Source of the DNA: Draconibacterium sp.
GTDB taxonomy: Bacteria > Bacteroidota > Bacteroidia > Bacteroidales > Prolixibacteraceae
Direction: 5' to 3'
Assembly: GCA_030595485.1 (NCBI GenBank)
Contig: JAUVDE010000002.1
Coordinates: 1 to 33,223, forward strand
Length of the DNA: 33,223 nt
Position numbers and translations under genes: made by a program. Every line of letters starts with the position of its first letter. Positions within the stretch are counted from its first letter, which is position 1. A model generated the notes under the pieces. It had not been told where the DNA came from. It was given only the letters and a program-made list of their open reading frames with translations, and searched no databases. This document shows, piece by piece, positions 9,094 through 18,134 of this stretch.

Positions 9094-10740
9094 ATGAAAG
9101 CTATTTTACGCATAACACTTTTAGTTGCCTCCATTGCAATTGTGGGAGTTACCATTGCACAGGCACAAAGAGTAATTAAAGGTACGGTTTACATGGAAGG
9201 TAAACCTGCAGCTGGTATCACTGTTGAAGTACACAAAGGTGGAGACGACATGATGACTAGTTTTGATGGAAAGTATGAACTTGAAGCTGACGCCAAATCT
9301 AAATGGATTAAATTTACTTTTATTGACGAAAGCAAAAAACTTGAGATCGAAGGTAAATCCGGCGATGTATTTGATTTTGCCTTTACCGGCGAAATTCCAA
9401 CAGCAGGCGCAAAATCATCAGCGGCAAGTGGCGATGTTAACTTAAGTAAGTTAGAAGACTTAATGAAAGCTCAGGATAAAGGCTTCATGAATGAACTTTC
9501 GTTATACACTGAGTTTTACAAACAAAAAGATTTTAGTTCGGCTAGCCCGCACTGGGAAAAATTATACAATCAATATCCTGCTTCAACACCAAACCTCTAC
9601 ATTCACGGAGGTAAAATGTTTGAACACAAATTGGCAAATGTAAAAACGGATGAAGAACGTGATGCACTTGTTGATGAATTCATGAAACTATACGACAGAC
9701 GTATGGAACACTTCGGCAAAAGAGGATACGTTATGGGCCGAAAAGGTACTTCGTGGTACAAGCACAAACTGTACGAACGTCAGAATTCGGTAGAAGGTGA
9801 CGAACTGAAAAAAATTCACAAATCGGGTTACCAGTGGTTAAGCGAATCGGTAAAAGAACAAGGCAACAAAACAGAGGCTCCGGTATTGGTTTTATTCATG
9901 CAAAGTACTGTTGCTCTTTTCAAACTTGGCGAATTACCAAAAGAACAAGTTGTAAAAAACTACGAAACGGTAATGGGAATTGCGAATACAATTGTTGAAG
10001 CTAACGAAAATGAAAAAACGGTTACTACAATAAATGAACAAGTTATTCCTAGCGTTGAAAAAATATTTGAAGTTTCGGGCGCTGCTGATTGTGAGGCTTT
10101 GATAAGATTATTTACTCCGCAGTACCAAGACAATATAGACGATGCTGATTTTATTAAAAAAATGTTACGTCGTTTACGTCGTGCAAACTGTACAGAAAGC
10201 GAACTTATTGCAACAGGTACCGAAAGATTATACCAACTTGATCCATCGGCAGAAGCTGCCTTTAACATGGCACGTCGTTATTTGAAAAAAGACGATATGG
10301 AAAAAGCCAGAGAATATTACCAAATGGCGATTAACCAGGAAACAGATAACGATTTGTTGGCATCGTATTACTACGAAAGAGGATTGCTACGTTATGCAAA
10401 AGACAATAACTTAACGGGTGCACGCGAAGATGCACGTAAAGCACTTTCATTAAAATCGGATTATTGCGAGGCCAACATGCTTATCGGCAACATTTACCTT
10501 GCAGCATCTAAAAACTTCAAGGGAACAGATCTTGAAAAATCTGCAGTATTCTGGTTAGCTTGCGATTATTTCGACAAAGCTCGACGTGGAGAAGATTGCG
10601 CCATCGATGCTTCTGAACAATCAAGAAAATACCGTAAATACTGGCCAAACAAAGAAGAAGCATTTATGGAAGGAATGCAAGCTGGCTCAACACATAAAGT
10701 TGGAGGTTGGATAAATGAAACCACAAAAGTTAGATTCTAA
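9094..10740 (+). CDS. Secreted tetratricopeptide-repeat protein with N-terminal carboxypeptidase-regulatory-like domain
   Basis: 548 residues with a signal peptide (about 1-25, ending IAQAQ). Residues 26-90 look like a carboxypeptidase-D regulatory-like beta-sandwich (VIKGTVYMEGKPAAGITVEV, then FDGKYEL). A helical body follows with TPR-like units near 395-420 (AAFNMARRYLKKDDMEKAREYY) and 425-470. It probably acts in the periplasm or on the inner face of the outer membrane as a scaffold. The end overlaps lptC by 26 bases, so expression is coupled to LPS transport. No catalytic motif was seen and the exact function is unknown. Confidence 0.72.
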   Translation: MKAILRITLLVASIAIVGVTIAQAQRVIKGTVYMEGKPAAGITVEVHKGGDDMMTSFDGKYELEADAKSKWIKFTFIDESKKLEIEGKSGDVFDFAFTGEIPTAGAKSSAASGDVNLSKLEDLMKAQDKGFMNELSLYTEFYKQKDFSSASPHWEKLYNQYPASTPNLYIHGGKMFEHKLANVKTDEERDALVDEFMKLYDRRMEHFGKRGYVMGRKGTSWYKHKLYERQNSVEGDELKKIHKSGYQWLSESVKEQGNKTEAPVLVLFMQSTVALFKLGELPKEQVVKNYETVMGIANTIVEANENEKTVTTINEQVIPSVEKIFEVSGAADCEALIRLFTPQYQDNIDDADFIKKMLRRLRRANCTESELIATGTERLYQLDPSAEAAFNMARRYLKKDDMEKAREYYQMAINQETDNDLLASYYYERGLLRYAKDNNLTGAREDARKALSLKSDYCEANMLIGNIYLAASKNFKGTDLEKSAVFWLACDYFDKARRGEDCAIDASEQSRKYRKYWPNKEEAFMEGMQAGSTHKVGGWINETTKVRF

Positions 10741-11401
10741 AATCTTACTATTTATAAAAGATATTCGTATTGCAGTTCTCGTTCTGGGGACTGCAATACT
10801 TTTCTATGCCTGCCAGAACAACGAGATTGATAAAATCCAGGCTTTCAGTTCTCCAGAGGAGCTTCCAATTCTGGAAACCAAGAATTTTGTGACCCTTATG
10901 TCCGACTCCGGTTTAATTCGCAATTCTTTAAGGGCTCCCGTTTTGCTTCAGTTTGATAATGGTGGTAAAAGTTATTACGAATTTCCGGAGGGTATGGAAC
11001 TCGTAAAATTTGATGAACATCAAAACATTATCTCCAGTATTACTGCCGACTACGCCAAACAGTTTGTTAAAGAAAAAAAATGGGAAGCCAAAAACAATGT
11101 GGTTGTAACCAACGAAAGAGGCGACTCGTTAAAAACAGAAGTTCTCACCTGGGAAGAAAAAACTGAAAAAATTTATACCGAAGAATTTGTGAAAATCATT
11201 CGCGATAACCAGATAATTACGGGAGTAGGTTTAACCTCGGATCAAAACATGTTAAACTGGAAAATTAAAAACCCTAAAGGAACTATTTACATATCGGTTG
11301 ACGAAAAGGAACAAAACGCTGAAGCCAATTCGGGAAGTGATAACAATCCGAAGATTGAGCCTCAACAACAAACAAAAACTCAGGCTATAAAATTTAAATA
11401 A
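10715..11401 (+). CDS. lptC: LPS export periplasmic protein LptC (lipoprotein form)
   Basis: LptC connects the LptB2FG extractor to the LptA bridge that carries LPS across the periplasm. This 228-residue version has a hydrophobic N-terminus ending in a lipobox-like FYAC with Cys33, so it is probably lipid-anchored rather than held by a helix as in E. coli. The core (about 60-190) has the LptC/YrbK pattern: SDSGLIRNSLRAPVL, YYEFPEG, DYAKQFVKEKKWEAKNNVVV, and LTSDQNMLNWKI. The C-terminal 25 residues are Gln/Asn/Lys-rich and likely disordered. The start lies inside the end of the TPR gene (26-base overlap) and its TAA overlaps the next ATG by one base. Confidence 0.85.
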   Translation: MKPQKLDSKILLFIKDIRIAVLVLGTAILFYACQNNEIDKIQAFSSPEELPILETKNFVTLMSDSGLIRNSLRAPVLLQFDNGGKSYYEFPEGMELVKFDEHQNIISSITADYAKQFVKEKKWEAKNNVVVTNERGDSLKTEVLTWEEKTEKIYTEEFVKIIRDNQIITGVGLTSDQNMLNWKIKNPKGTIYISVDEKEQNAEANSGSDNNPKIEPQQQTKTQAIKFK

Positions 11402-12666
11402 TGAACCTTTATTTGCTGATTCTGATAACAATTCTACTTTCTGCCTTCTTCTCGGGAATGGAAATTGCCTTTGTTTCAGCAAACAAACTTCGCCTCGAAC
11501 TCGATAAACAATCGGAACCCTTTAACTCGCGCCTGCTAAAATTTGTAACTGCAAACGGTGGGCAATACATTGCTACCATGTTGGTAGGAAACAATATTGC
11601 GCTGGTAATTTACGGTATAGCTTTTGCAACATTACTCGAGCCGGTTTTCCAGCTTCATTTCCAATCCGAATCATTTATTCTGCTTTTACAAACCGTTACA
11701 TCAACTTTAATAATTTTAGTATTTGCCGAGTTTCTACCAAAAACACTGTTTCGAATTTTCCCCAACACGCTACTCAATTTATTCTCCGTACCTCTGGCAT
11801 TTTTCTACATTATTTTTTACCCCATTACACGTTTTTCAATTGGCATTACCAACGCATTATTTAAAGGTCTACTCAAGACAGATGTAAATACGCGAAACAA
11901 AAACCTTGTATTTAGCCGGATTGATTTAGATGAATTTGTTAACGAAACAGATAATTCGGGGATCGAGAAAAAAGAAAATGTAAATACCGAGATTAAGCTA
12001 TTTAAAAACGCGCTCGATTTCTCAACAGTAAAGTTGCGTGATGTTATGATTCCGCGTACCGAGATTGAAATGCTGGAGATAGGCGTTTCAATAAGTGAGC
12101 TCCGCCAAAAGTTTGTAGAAACCGGTTATTCCCGCATTCTTTTTTATAACGAAAACATCGATAATATTATCGGTTACGTTCATTCATCTATTCTTTTTCA
12201 AAACCCAAAATCAATTGAATCCTACATAAAAAAAGTATTAATTGTACCCGAAACTATGCCTGCCAATAAACTCTTGAGTACTTTTATTCAAGAACACCGA
12301 AGCATTGCAATTGTAGTCGACGAATTTGGAGGGACATCGGGAATGGTGACCAGTGAAGATATTCTGGAAGAAATTTTTGGGGAAATTGAAGACGAGCACG
12401 ACACAAAAGATATTATTGAAAAGAAAATTAGCGAAACAGAATTCATTTTCTCCGGAAGAGCTGAAATTGATTTATTAAACGAAAAATACTTTTTTGACCT
12501 ACCCGAAACAGAAGAATTTGAGACACTTGCCGGATTCATTCTTTTTCATCACGAGAGTATTCCAAAAATTAATTCACAAATAAATATTGGCAAATTCCAC
12601 TTCAAAATACTAAAAGCCACCAACACTAAAATAGAATTGGTAAAAGTCATACTTTCAACAGAGTAA
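11401..12666 (+). CDS. CNNM/CBS-domain membrane protein (HlyC/CorC family, GldE-like)
   Basis: 421 residues in the order N-terminal DUF21/CNNM membrane domain (about 1-180; helices near 3-22, 55-80, 95-125, 130-150), two CBS domains (about 210-330, starting VMIPRTEIEML and containing VVDEFGGTSGMVTSEDILEE) and a C-terminal transporter-associated (CorC/HlyC) domain (about 340-415). Family members transport or sense Mg2+ or other divalent cations, and in gliding Flavobacteria the paralogue is named GldE. Nothing in the sequence picks between these roles. The ATG overlaps the lptC stop (TAATG). It is the last gene of the tight block; a 164-base gap precedes ppiD. Confidence 0.88.
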   Translation: MNLYLLILITILLSAFFSGMEIAFVSANKLRLELDKQSEPFNSRLLKFVTANGGQYIATMLVGNNIALVIYGIAFATLLEPVFQLHFQSESFILLLQTVTSTLIILVFAEFLPKTLFRIFPNTLLNLFSVPLAFFYIIFYPITRFSIGITNALFKGLLKTDVNTRNKNLVFSRIDLDEFVNETDNSGIEKKENVNTEIKLFKNALDFSTVKLRDVMIPRTEIEMLEIGVSISELRQKFVETGYSRILFYNENIDNIIGYVHSSILFQNPKSIESYIKKVLIVPETMPANKLLSTFIQEHRSIAIVVDEFGGTSGMVTSEDILEEIFGEIEDEHDTKDIIEKKISETEFIFSGRAEIDLLNEKYFFDLPETEEFETLAGFILFHHESIPKINSQINIGKFHFKILKATNTKIELVKVILSTE

Positions 12667-12830
12667 ATACCCTAAATATATCAATTCCAATACTCTATAT
12701 TCCAGAGCTTTACACAAGCTAACACACAGCTGTTAAAAAAAATATAAATTCCGAGGTAAAATAGTTATAATTGCTATCTTCGTAGCTCGAAAAAATTAAA
12801 TAAAATTTGCAATAAAATAACTGTAAATCA

Positions 12831-14954
12831 ATGGCAACGTTACAAACAATTAGAACAAAAGCAGGATTATTAGTAGCAATTGTAATCGGGTTTTCATTGG
12901 CGGCATTCGTACTGGGCGACCTTATTTCAGGTGGCACATCGGTGTTCCAAAGAAACCAAATGGAAGTTGGTGTTATCGATGGAGAATCAATTCAATATCC
13001 TGAATTTCAGAAACAAGTAGAAGAGTTGGGTGAAGTGTTCAAACAAAATTACCAAACAACTCAATTAGATGACAATGCATGGTCGCAGGTGAGAGAACAA
13101 GCCTGGCAAACAAACATAAGAGACATTGTTATGGGAGCTACTTACGAAGAGTTAGGCATTGAAATTAGTGCCGACGAACTTTTCGACATGCTTCAAGGTG
13201 CTAACCCACATCAAATTGTACAACAAATTTTCAGTAATCCTGAAACTGGTCAATTCGACAGAGCTTCAGTAGTTCGTTTTCTGAAAAGCCTTGAAACAAG
13301 TGTAAGGCCAGAAGACCGTGTACAATGGCTTAACATCGAGCAACAAATTGTTGATGAGCGTACCCAATCGAAATACACGAGCATGGTTGCAAAAGGAATG
13401 TATGTAACCAGCGAAGAAGCTCAAACCAGTGCAAATGCAGGAAACAAAACGGTTAATTTCGACTACATAAACCTTGCGCACAGTACTATAACTGACGACC
13501 AAGTTACAGTTACCGACAAAGACTTGAAAGCCTATTACAATGCAAATCAAGACGAATACAAATTGGAGCAAAGCAGAAGAATTGAATACATTACTTATAC
13601 TGTAAGTCCTTCGGATGCAGATTACAAAGATGCAGAAGAATGGATTAATGAAATTAAAGCCGACTTTGAAAAAGCTGAAGATAATATTCAGTTTGTAAGT
13701 TCTAATTCGGATGTAAGTTTCGAAAACGTTTGGAACACAAAAGAGAATTTACCAGAAAACATTGGAACCTGGGTTTACGACGAAAAAGCAGAAGTTAATG
13801 CCGTTTTTGGTTCTTATGCCAATGGCGATGCATTCACACTTGCTAAATTGCACAAATCGGAAATGATGCCTGACTCAGTTGAGGCTCGTCACATTTTGTT
13901 GACAGTTGCTACACAAGCTGAATTGCTTGCAGCACAAACTTTTGCCGATAGTTTAAAAACAATGATTGAAGGTGGTGCTGACTTTGCAAAACTAGCTCGT
14001 GAAAATTCAACCGACCAAGGTTCGGCAATTAACGGTGGAGACTTAGGTTGGTTCCAGCGCAATCAAATGGTGAAGCCATTCGAAGAAGCTGCATTCAGCA
14101 ATACTACCGACAGTGTTACAATTGTTGGAACACAGTTTGGAATTCACTTAATTCAAACAACAAAACGTGGAAAATTAACACCACAGGTTCAGGTAGCCTA
14201 CTTAACACGTAATGTTATTTCTAGCTCGAAAACCTACCAGGATATTTATGCTAAAGCAAGTAAATTTGCTGGTGAGAATAGAACTCAAGAACAATTTGAT
14301 GCAGCTGTTGCAGAAGAGAAATTAACAAAACGTGTTGCTAACGTTGGCGAGAACGAACGTCAGATTGTTGGTTTAGAAAATGCACGTCCAATGATTAGAG
14401 CAGCATACGACGCTGAGGCAGGTGATGTACTACAAACTACACAAGAATCACCAATTTTCGAATTGGGCGATAACTTCGTAGTTGCCGTTTTGGTACAAGC
14501 TATCGAAGAAGGTGTTGCACCTTTCGAAGATGTTAGAGCACGTGTTGAACTAGCTGTAACCAAAGAGAAAAAAGCAGAATTTTTAGTGGCTAAAGTAAAT
14601 ACCGCATTAAGTGGAAAATCAGATTTAGCAGCTGTTGCAGCTGAATTAAATGCTGAAGTACAAAATGCAAGCAACATTAACTTTAGCTCTTTCTCTATTC
14701 CTGGAATTGGTTTAGAGCCTGCAGTTATCGGAACTGTTTCTACATCGGGAGTTGACAAAATGTCGACACCAATTGCTGGAAACAATGGAGTATTTGTTGT
14801 AGTGGTTACTTCCGAAAATGAAGGAGCTGGAGCAAACGTTGCTGCCGAGCAAAACCGTTTAGCACAAACAACAGGTTACCGTGTTACTTCGCAAGCATTT
14901 AATGCACACCGCAACTCGGTTGAAATTGAAGACAATAGAGCTAATTTCTATTAG
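12831..14954 (+). CDS. ppiD: Periplasmic peptidyl-prolyl isomerase, PpiD/SurA type
   Basis: 707-residue inner-membrane-anchored chaperone-isomerase that assists folding of secreted and outer-membrane proteins. One N-terminal membrane helix (about 11-32, ending VLGDLISGG) is followed by a SurA-like N-terminal chaperone domain (about 35-240), a single parvulin domain (about 348-440, with EARHILL near 352, GGDLGWFQ near 401 and GIHLIQT near 437) and a long C-terminal helical chaperone region. Length and order match Bacteroidota PpiD; E. coli PpiD is shorter at about 620. It follows the lptC/CBS genes in the same direction and ends just before a strong intrinsic terminator. Confidence 0.92.
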   Translation: MATLQTIRTKAGLLVAIVIGFSLAAFVLGDLISGGTSVFQRNQMEVGVIDGESIQYPEFQKQVEELGEVFKQNYQTTQLDDNAWSQVREQAWQTNIRDIVMGATYEELGIEISADELFDMLQGANPHQIVQQIFSNPETGQFDRASVVRFLKSLETSVRPEDRVQWLNIEQQIVDERTQSKYTSMVAKGMYVTSEEAQTSANAGNKTVNFDYINLAHSTITDDQVTVTDKDLKAYYNANQDEYKLEQSRRIEYITYTVSPSDADYKDAEEWINEIKADFEKAEDNIQFVSSNSDVSFENVWNTKENLPENIGTWVYDEKAEVNAVFGSYANGDAFTLAKLHKSEMMPDSVEARHILLTVATQAELLAAQTFADSLKTMIEGGADFAKLARENSTDQGSAINGGDLGWFQRNQMVKPFEEAAFSNTTDSVTIVGTQFGIHLIQTTKRGKLTPQVQVAYLTRNVISSSKTYQDIYAKASKFAGENRTQEQFDAAVAEEKLTKRVANVGENERQIVGLENARPMIRAAYDAEAGDVLQTTQESPIFELGDNFVVAVLVQAIEEGVAPFEDVRARVELAVTKEKKAEFLVAKVNTALSGKSDLAAVAAELNAEVQNASNINFSSFSIPGIGLEPAVIGTVSTSGVDKMSTPIAGNNGVFVVVVTSENEGAGANVAAEQNRLAQTTGYRVTSQAFNAHRNSVEIEDNRANFY

Positions 14955-14977
14955 TAGATAGCTCAATACAATATTTA

Positions 14978-15017
14978 AAAAGCCGCTTTCGACACTTGTC
15001 GGAAGCGGCTTTTTTTG
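14978..15017 (+). terminator. Rho-independent terminator after ppiD
   Basis: A GC-rich 13-base-pair stem (AGCCGCTTTCGAC with its complement, one G-T pair) with a short loop, followed by seven T residues. It closes the nadB-to-ppiD transcription block. Confidence 0.9.
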
Positions 15018-15142
15018 TGTACTATTTCTGATGCATATGTTCTGAAACTAGTACTTGCTGCTTCCAAAAATCATTTATTATCGTTAATTTTAGAATTGCT
15101 GGCTATTTTATTTGAAATCAAAATCAGGATACTCCACATCAA

Positions 15143-15841
15143 ATGGGCGAATATAAAAAACTCAATATTAAAGATTGGGCTGTTGAAGACCGACCACGCG
15201 AAAAACTACTTTCAAATGGTTCGCGTACGCTTAGCGATGCGGAATTAATTGCCATTTTGATTGGATCGGGAAGTATCGATGAAACTGCTGTCGAACTTTC
15301 ACGACGAATATTAACCGCGGTTGGTAATGACCTAAACGAGCTTGGCCGAAAAAACACCGACTTTTTTAAAACCTTTAACGGAATTGGTGAGGCAAAAGCT
15401 GTAAGTATAGCAGCCGCCATGGAACTGGGCAAACGCCGCAAAGAAGCCGAAGTATTCGAAAAAAAGAAAATTACAGGTAGTAAGGATGCCGCCGATTTTT
15501 TCCAGCCGATGCTTGGTGATTTAAACCACGAAGAATTTTGGATAATGCTGCTTAATCGCGGGAATAAAATTATCGACACATTTATGGTCAGTCAAGGTGG
15601 AATATCGGGAACTGTAATCGATGTTCGACTTATTCTGAAAAATGCCTTGGATAAACTGGCAAGTTCCATCATTCTTTGCCACAATCATCCCTCGGGAAAC
15701 ACGCAGTCGTCGAATGCCGACCTGCAAATAACACGAAAAATAAAAGATGCCGCCAAACTAATGGATATCTCTGTGCTCGACCATATTATAATTGGTCAGG
15801 ATAAGTATTTAAGCCTCGCTGACGAAGGAATGTTAAACTAA
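15143..15841 (+). CDS. radC: RadC family protein (JAB/MPN domain)
   Basis: 232 residues in two parts: an N-terminal helical region with helix-hairpin-helix character (DWAVEDRPREKLL near 10, SDAELIAILIGSG near 30, FNGIGEAKA near 75) and a C-terminal JAB/JAMM-like metal-binding domain (about 105-232). The metal motif is complete: His180 and His182 in HNHPSGN and Asp193, with an upstream acidic residue in NHEEFW. Length and domain order are typical of chromosomal RadC. The old link to DNA repair is weak; the true activity of the family is unresolved. It begins a new plus-strand group after the ppiD terminator, 12 bases upstream of the deacetylase-like gene. Confidence 0.93.
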   Translation: MGEYKKLNIKDWAVEDRPREKLLSNGSRTLSDAELIAILIGSGSIDETAVELSRRILTAVGNDLNELGRKNTDFFKTFNGIGEAKAVSIAAAMELGKRRKEAEVFEKKKITGSKDAADFFQPMLGDLNHEEFWIMLLNRGNKIIDTFMVSQGGISGTVIDVRLILKNALDKLASSIILCHNHPSGNTQSSNADLQITRKIKDAAKLMDISVLDHIIIGQDKYLSLADEGMLN

Positions 15842-15853
15842 AATCGAACTAAA

Positions 15854-17215
15854 ATGATATTAATTTATGCCGAAGAAGTTACGCCCCGAATTGAGTACAT
15901 CTTTAAATTAATGTTTACCCAGATTTTGAAAGTAGAAATTGCTTTTACAACAAACTCTGTAGAATTTCAAAAAACAGAATTTGCTAAAATCAATTATTCG
16001 CGCGAGAAATTTGGCAAGGAATTTTATATAAAACCGCATAGAATTACACAATGTAAAGCTTTGCTCACACCCACAATCAATTCGGTTTGGTACGAAGGTG
16101 AAAAATACTTCTGCGAAAGTTCGAAAGATTCATCGTTACCATTTGATCCCTTTGCTGCAGCATTTTACATTGTTACACGCCACGAAGAATATACCGAACA
16201 AAACCGCGATAAACTCAATCGTTATCCGGTTCAAAACAGTATTCTATCGAAATATAAGGTGCTAAAAAAACCCATTGTAAATATTTGGGCTCAGCTATTG
16301 GCTGAAAAACTAAAAGAGATACACCCCGACCTTGAGTTTCCGGAGAAATCATTCCAATTCATTTCAAGCATTGATGTGGATAATGCCTATGCCTACCAAC
16401 ATAAAGGTTTCTGGCGAACAAGTGCAGCTTGGGCCAAAGCAGTTGTAAAAGGCGGGATGGAAGAACATATAAAACGCAAAAAAGTGCTTTCGGGCAAAAT
16501 ACCCGATCCTTACGATACTTATGCATATCTCGATTCGGTTTTTAAAGGAAACGAGGATAAGGTAAAATTCTTTTTCCTGCTAGGCGATTATGGCCGCTTT
16601 GATAAGAACATTGCCCACACCAATAAAGAATACCGCGAGCTTATCAAAAAAACTTCGGAGAAGTATGATGTTGGAATTCATCCTTCGTTTGCCACCAGTA
16701 AAAAGGGAGGCAAAAAACGTGTGAGAATGGAAAAGCAACGTTTGGAAGAAATCTTGGGGAATCAAGTAAATAAAAGCCGTCAACACTTTTTAATGTTGAA
16801 ATTTCCGAAAACCTACATGCGATTGATAAAGGCAGGTATTTCTGAAGATTATACGCTGGGTTACGCGGCACAGTCAGGTTTCCGCGGAGGCATTTGTACA
16901 CCCTATTATTTTTACGATTTAAAACATGAAACCACAACAAACCTCAAAATTATTCCGTTCCAAATTATGGATGGCACTTTACGCCACTACATGCAGTTAA
17001 ATCCTGAACAGGCTTTTGAAGAAATTAAACAAGTTATGCAGGAAGTTAAAAATGTAGGTGGTACTTTTGTAAGCGTTTGGCACAATGAAACCGTAAACAA
17101 CATTGGTCAGTGGGAAGGATACCGCGAAGTATTTGAAAAAATGAACCAACTGGGTTTTGAGTGGTCAAAAGAAAAGAATACAGAAGTAGTGGAAGAAATG
17201 ATGGAGAATGAATAA
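15854..17215 (+). CDS. Polysaccharide deacetylase-like protein with N-terminal DUF7033-like region
   Basis: 453 residues with no signal peptide or membrane helix, so probably cytoplasmic. The N-terminal part (about 1-160; contains FYIVTRHEEYTE) resembles the DUF7033 region found ahead of Bacteroidota deacetylases. The C-terminal part has a NodB-like layout: SIDVDNAYA with Asp172 and Asp174, FFFLLGDYG near 236, VGIHPSF near 275, and a closing VSVWHNETV near 410. These positions suit a metal-dependent carbohydrate de-N-acetylase or related hydrolase, but the substrate is unknown. It overlaps the next gene by 8 bases and heads a four-gene modification cluster. Confidence 0.75.
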   Translation: MILIYAEEVTPRIEYIFKLMFTQILKVEIAFTTNSVEFQKTEFAKINYSREKFGKEFYIKPHRITQCKALLTPTINSVWYEGEKYFCESSKDSSLPFDPFAAAFYIVTRHEEYTEQNRDKLNRYPVQNSILSKYKVLKKPIVNIWAQLLAEKLKEIHPDLEFPEKSFQFISSIDVDNAYAYQHKGFWRTSAAWAKAVVKGGMEEHIKRKKVLSGKIPDPYDTYAYLDSVFKGNEDKVKFFFLLGDYGRFDKNIAHTNKEYRELIKKTSEKYDVGIHPSFATSKKGGKKRVRMEKQRLEEILGNQVNKSRQHFLMLKFPKTYMRLIKAGISEDYTLGYAAQSGFRGGICTPYYFYDLKHETTTNLKIIPFQIMDGTLRHYMQLNPEQAFEEIKQVMQEVKNVGGTFVSVWHNETVNNIGQWEGYREVFEKMNQLGFEWSKEKNTEVVEEMMENE

Positions 17216-18131
17216 AACAAAGAATTTCCGACTTATAAAACATACTGATATCGATTCCGAAAAATGGAACCGATGTATTAATAATGCAACAAATTGTCGC
17301 ATTTACGCCTACGATTGGCATCTCGACCGCACAGCAATTGTTTGGGATGCTTTGGTTTGGGGCGATTACAATTATGTAATGCCACTCCCCTTTCGTAAAA
17401 AACTGGGAATTAAATATTTGTATCAAGCTCTTTATTCGCAGCAGCTGGGTATTTTCCCTTCGCCAACACCACAAGTTTCCAAGGTATTTTATGAATATAT
17501 CATTTCTAATTTCCGTTATTCCGACGTACACATAAATTCGGAAAATGTCCCATTAAAAGAACCTGAAACTATTCAGTTTCATCCGCGAAAAAATTATTTA
17601 TTACCGCTTATTCAAGATTATAAATCCATATCAAGTTCTTTTTCGAAAAATACCAAACGAAATATTTCAAAAGCAGGCAAACAAAATCTGGCTTTAGTTG
17701 AAGGAATTCGATTAGAAGAATATTTAGAATTTAAGGCAGCAAACCTTCAGGCAAATATTGGTGAAAAAGAATTGGCCAAATTAAAAAGCCTGATTGCCTA
17801 TGGCCAGAAAAAAGGGTTTGGCAAAATTTATGGTGTATACACAGCGGAAAACCAACTTTGTGCCGCAGTTTATTTTTGCCACTGGAAAGACAGAGTAATC
17901 TTTTTTAACGCCGCATCGAACGAAAAAGGCAAAGCGCTTGGAGGAATGTATTTTTTAGTAAATAAATTTATTGAATCGAATGCCGGCAAAAACCTGATTC
18001 TGGATTTCGAAGGCTCTATGATTCCTGGAGTAGCACGATTTTACAAAGGTTTTGGAGCAAAGGCCGAAACCTATTTTCAACTTAAATTTAATCGTTTACC
18101 TTTGCCCTTAAAGTGGTTAAAACGTAATTAA
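17208..18131 (+). CDS. GNAT/FemAB-like acyltransferase
   Basis: 307 residues with a FemAB/BioF2-type double-GNAT pattern: a degenerate N-terminal half and a C-terminal half (about 150-300) with FSKNTKRNISKAGK, then CAAVYFCHWKDRVIFFNAAS, NEKGKALGGMYFLV and LDFEGSMIPGVARFYKGFG. Such proteins transfer an acyl or aminoacyl group to a sugar or lipid-linked precursor. No signal peptide, so cytoplasmic. It starts inside the end of the upstream deacetylase gene and stops 3 bases before the next deacetylase gene, implying translational coupling. The substrate is not deducible. Confidence 0.72.
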   Translation: MNKTKNFRLIKHTDIDSEKWNRCINNATNCRIYAYDWHLDRTAIVWDALVWGDYNYVMPLPFRKKLGIKYLYQALYSQQLGIFPSPTPQVSKVFYEYIISNFRYSDVHINSENVPLKEPETIQFHPRKNYLLPLIQDYKSISSSFSKNTKRNISKAGKQNLALVEGIRLEEYLEFKAANLQANIGEKELAKLKSLIAYGQKKGFGKIYGVYTAENQLCAAVYFCHWKDRVIFFNAASNEKGKALGGMYFLVNKFIESNAGKNLILDFEGSMIPGVARFYKGFGAKAETYFQLKFNRLPLPLKWLKRN

Positions 18132-18134
18132 ATA

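Noticed and set aside
12775..12782. TATCTTCG as a promoter element for ppiD
   Set aside because: Imperfect match to TAnnTTTG and no -33 box at the right distance; too weak to list as a feature, although a promoter in this 164-base gap is likely.
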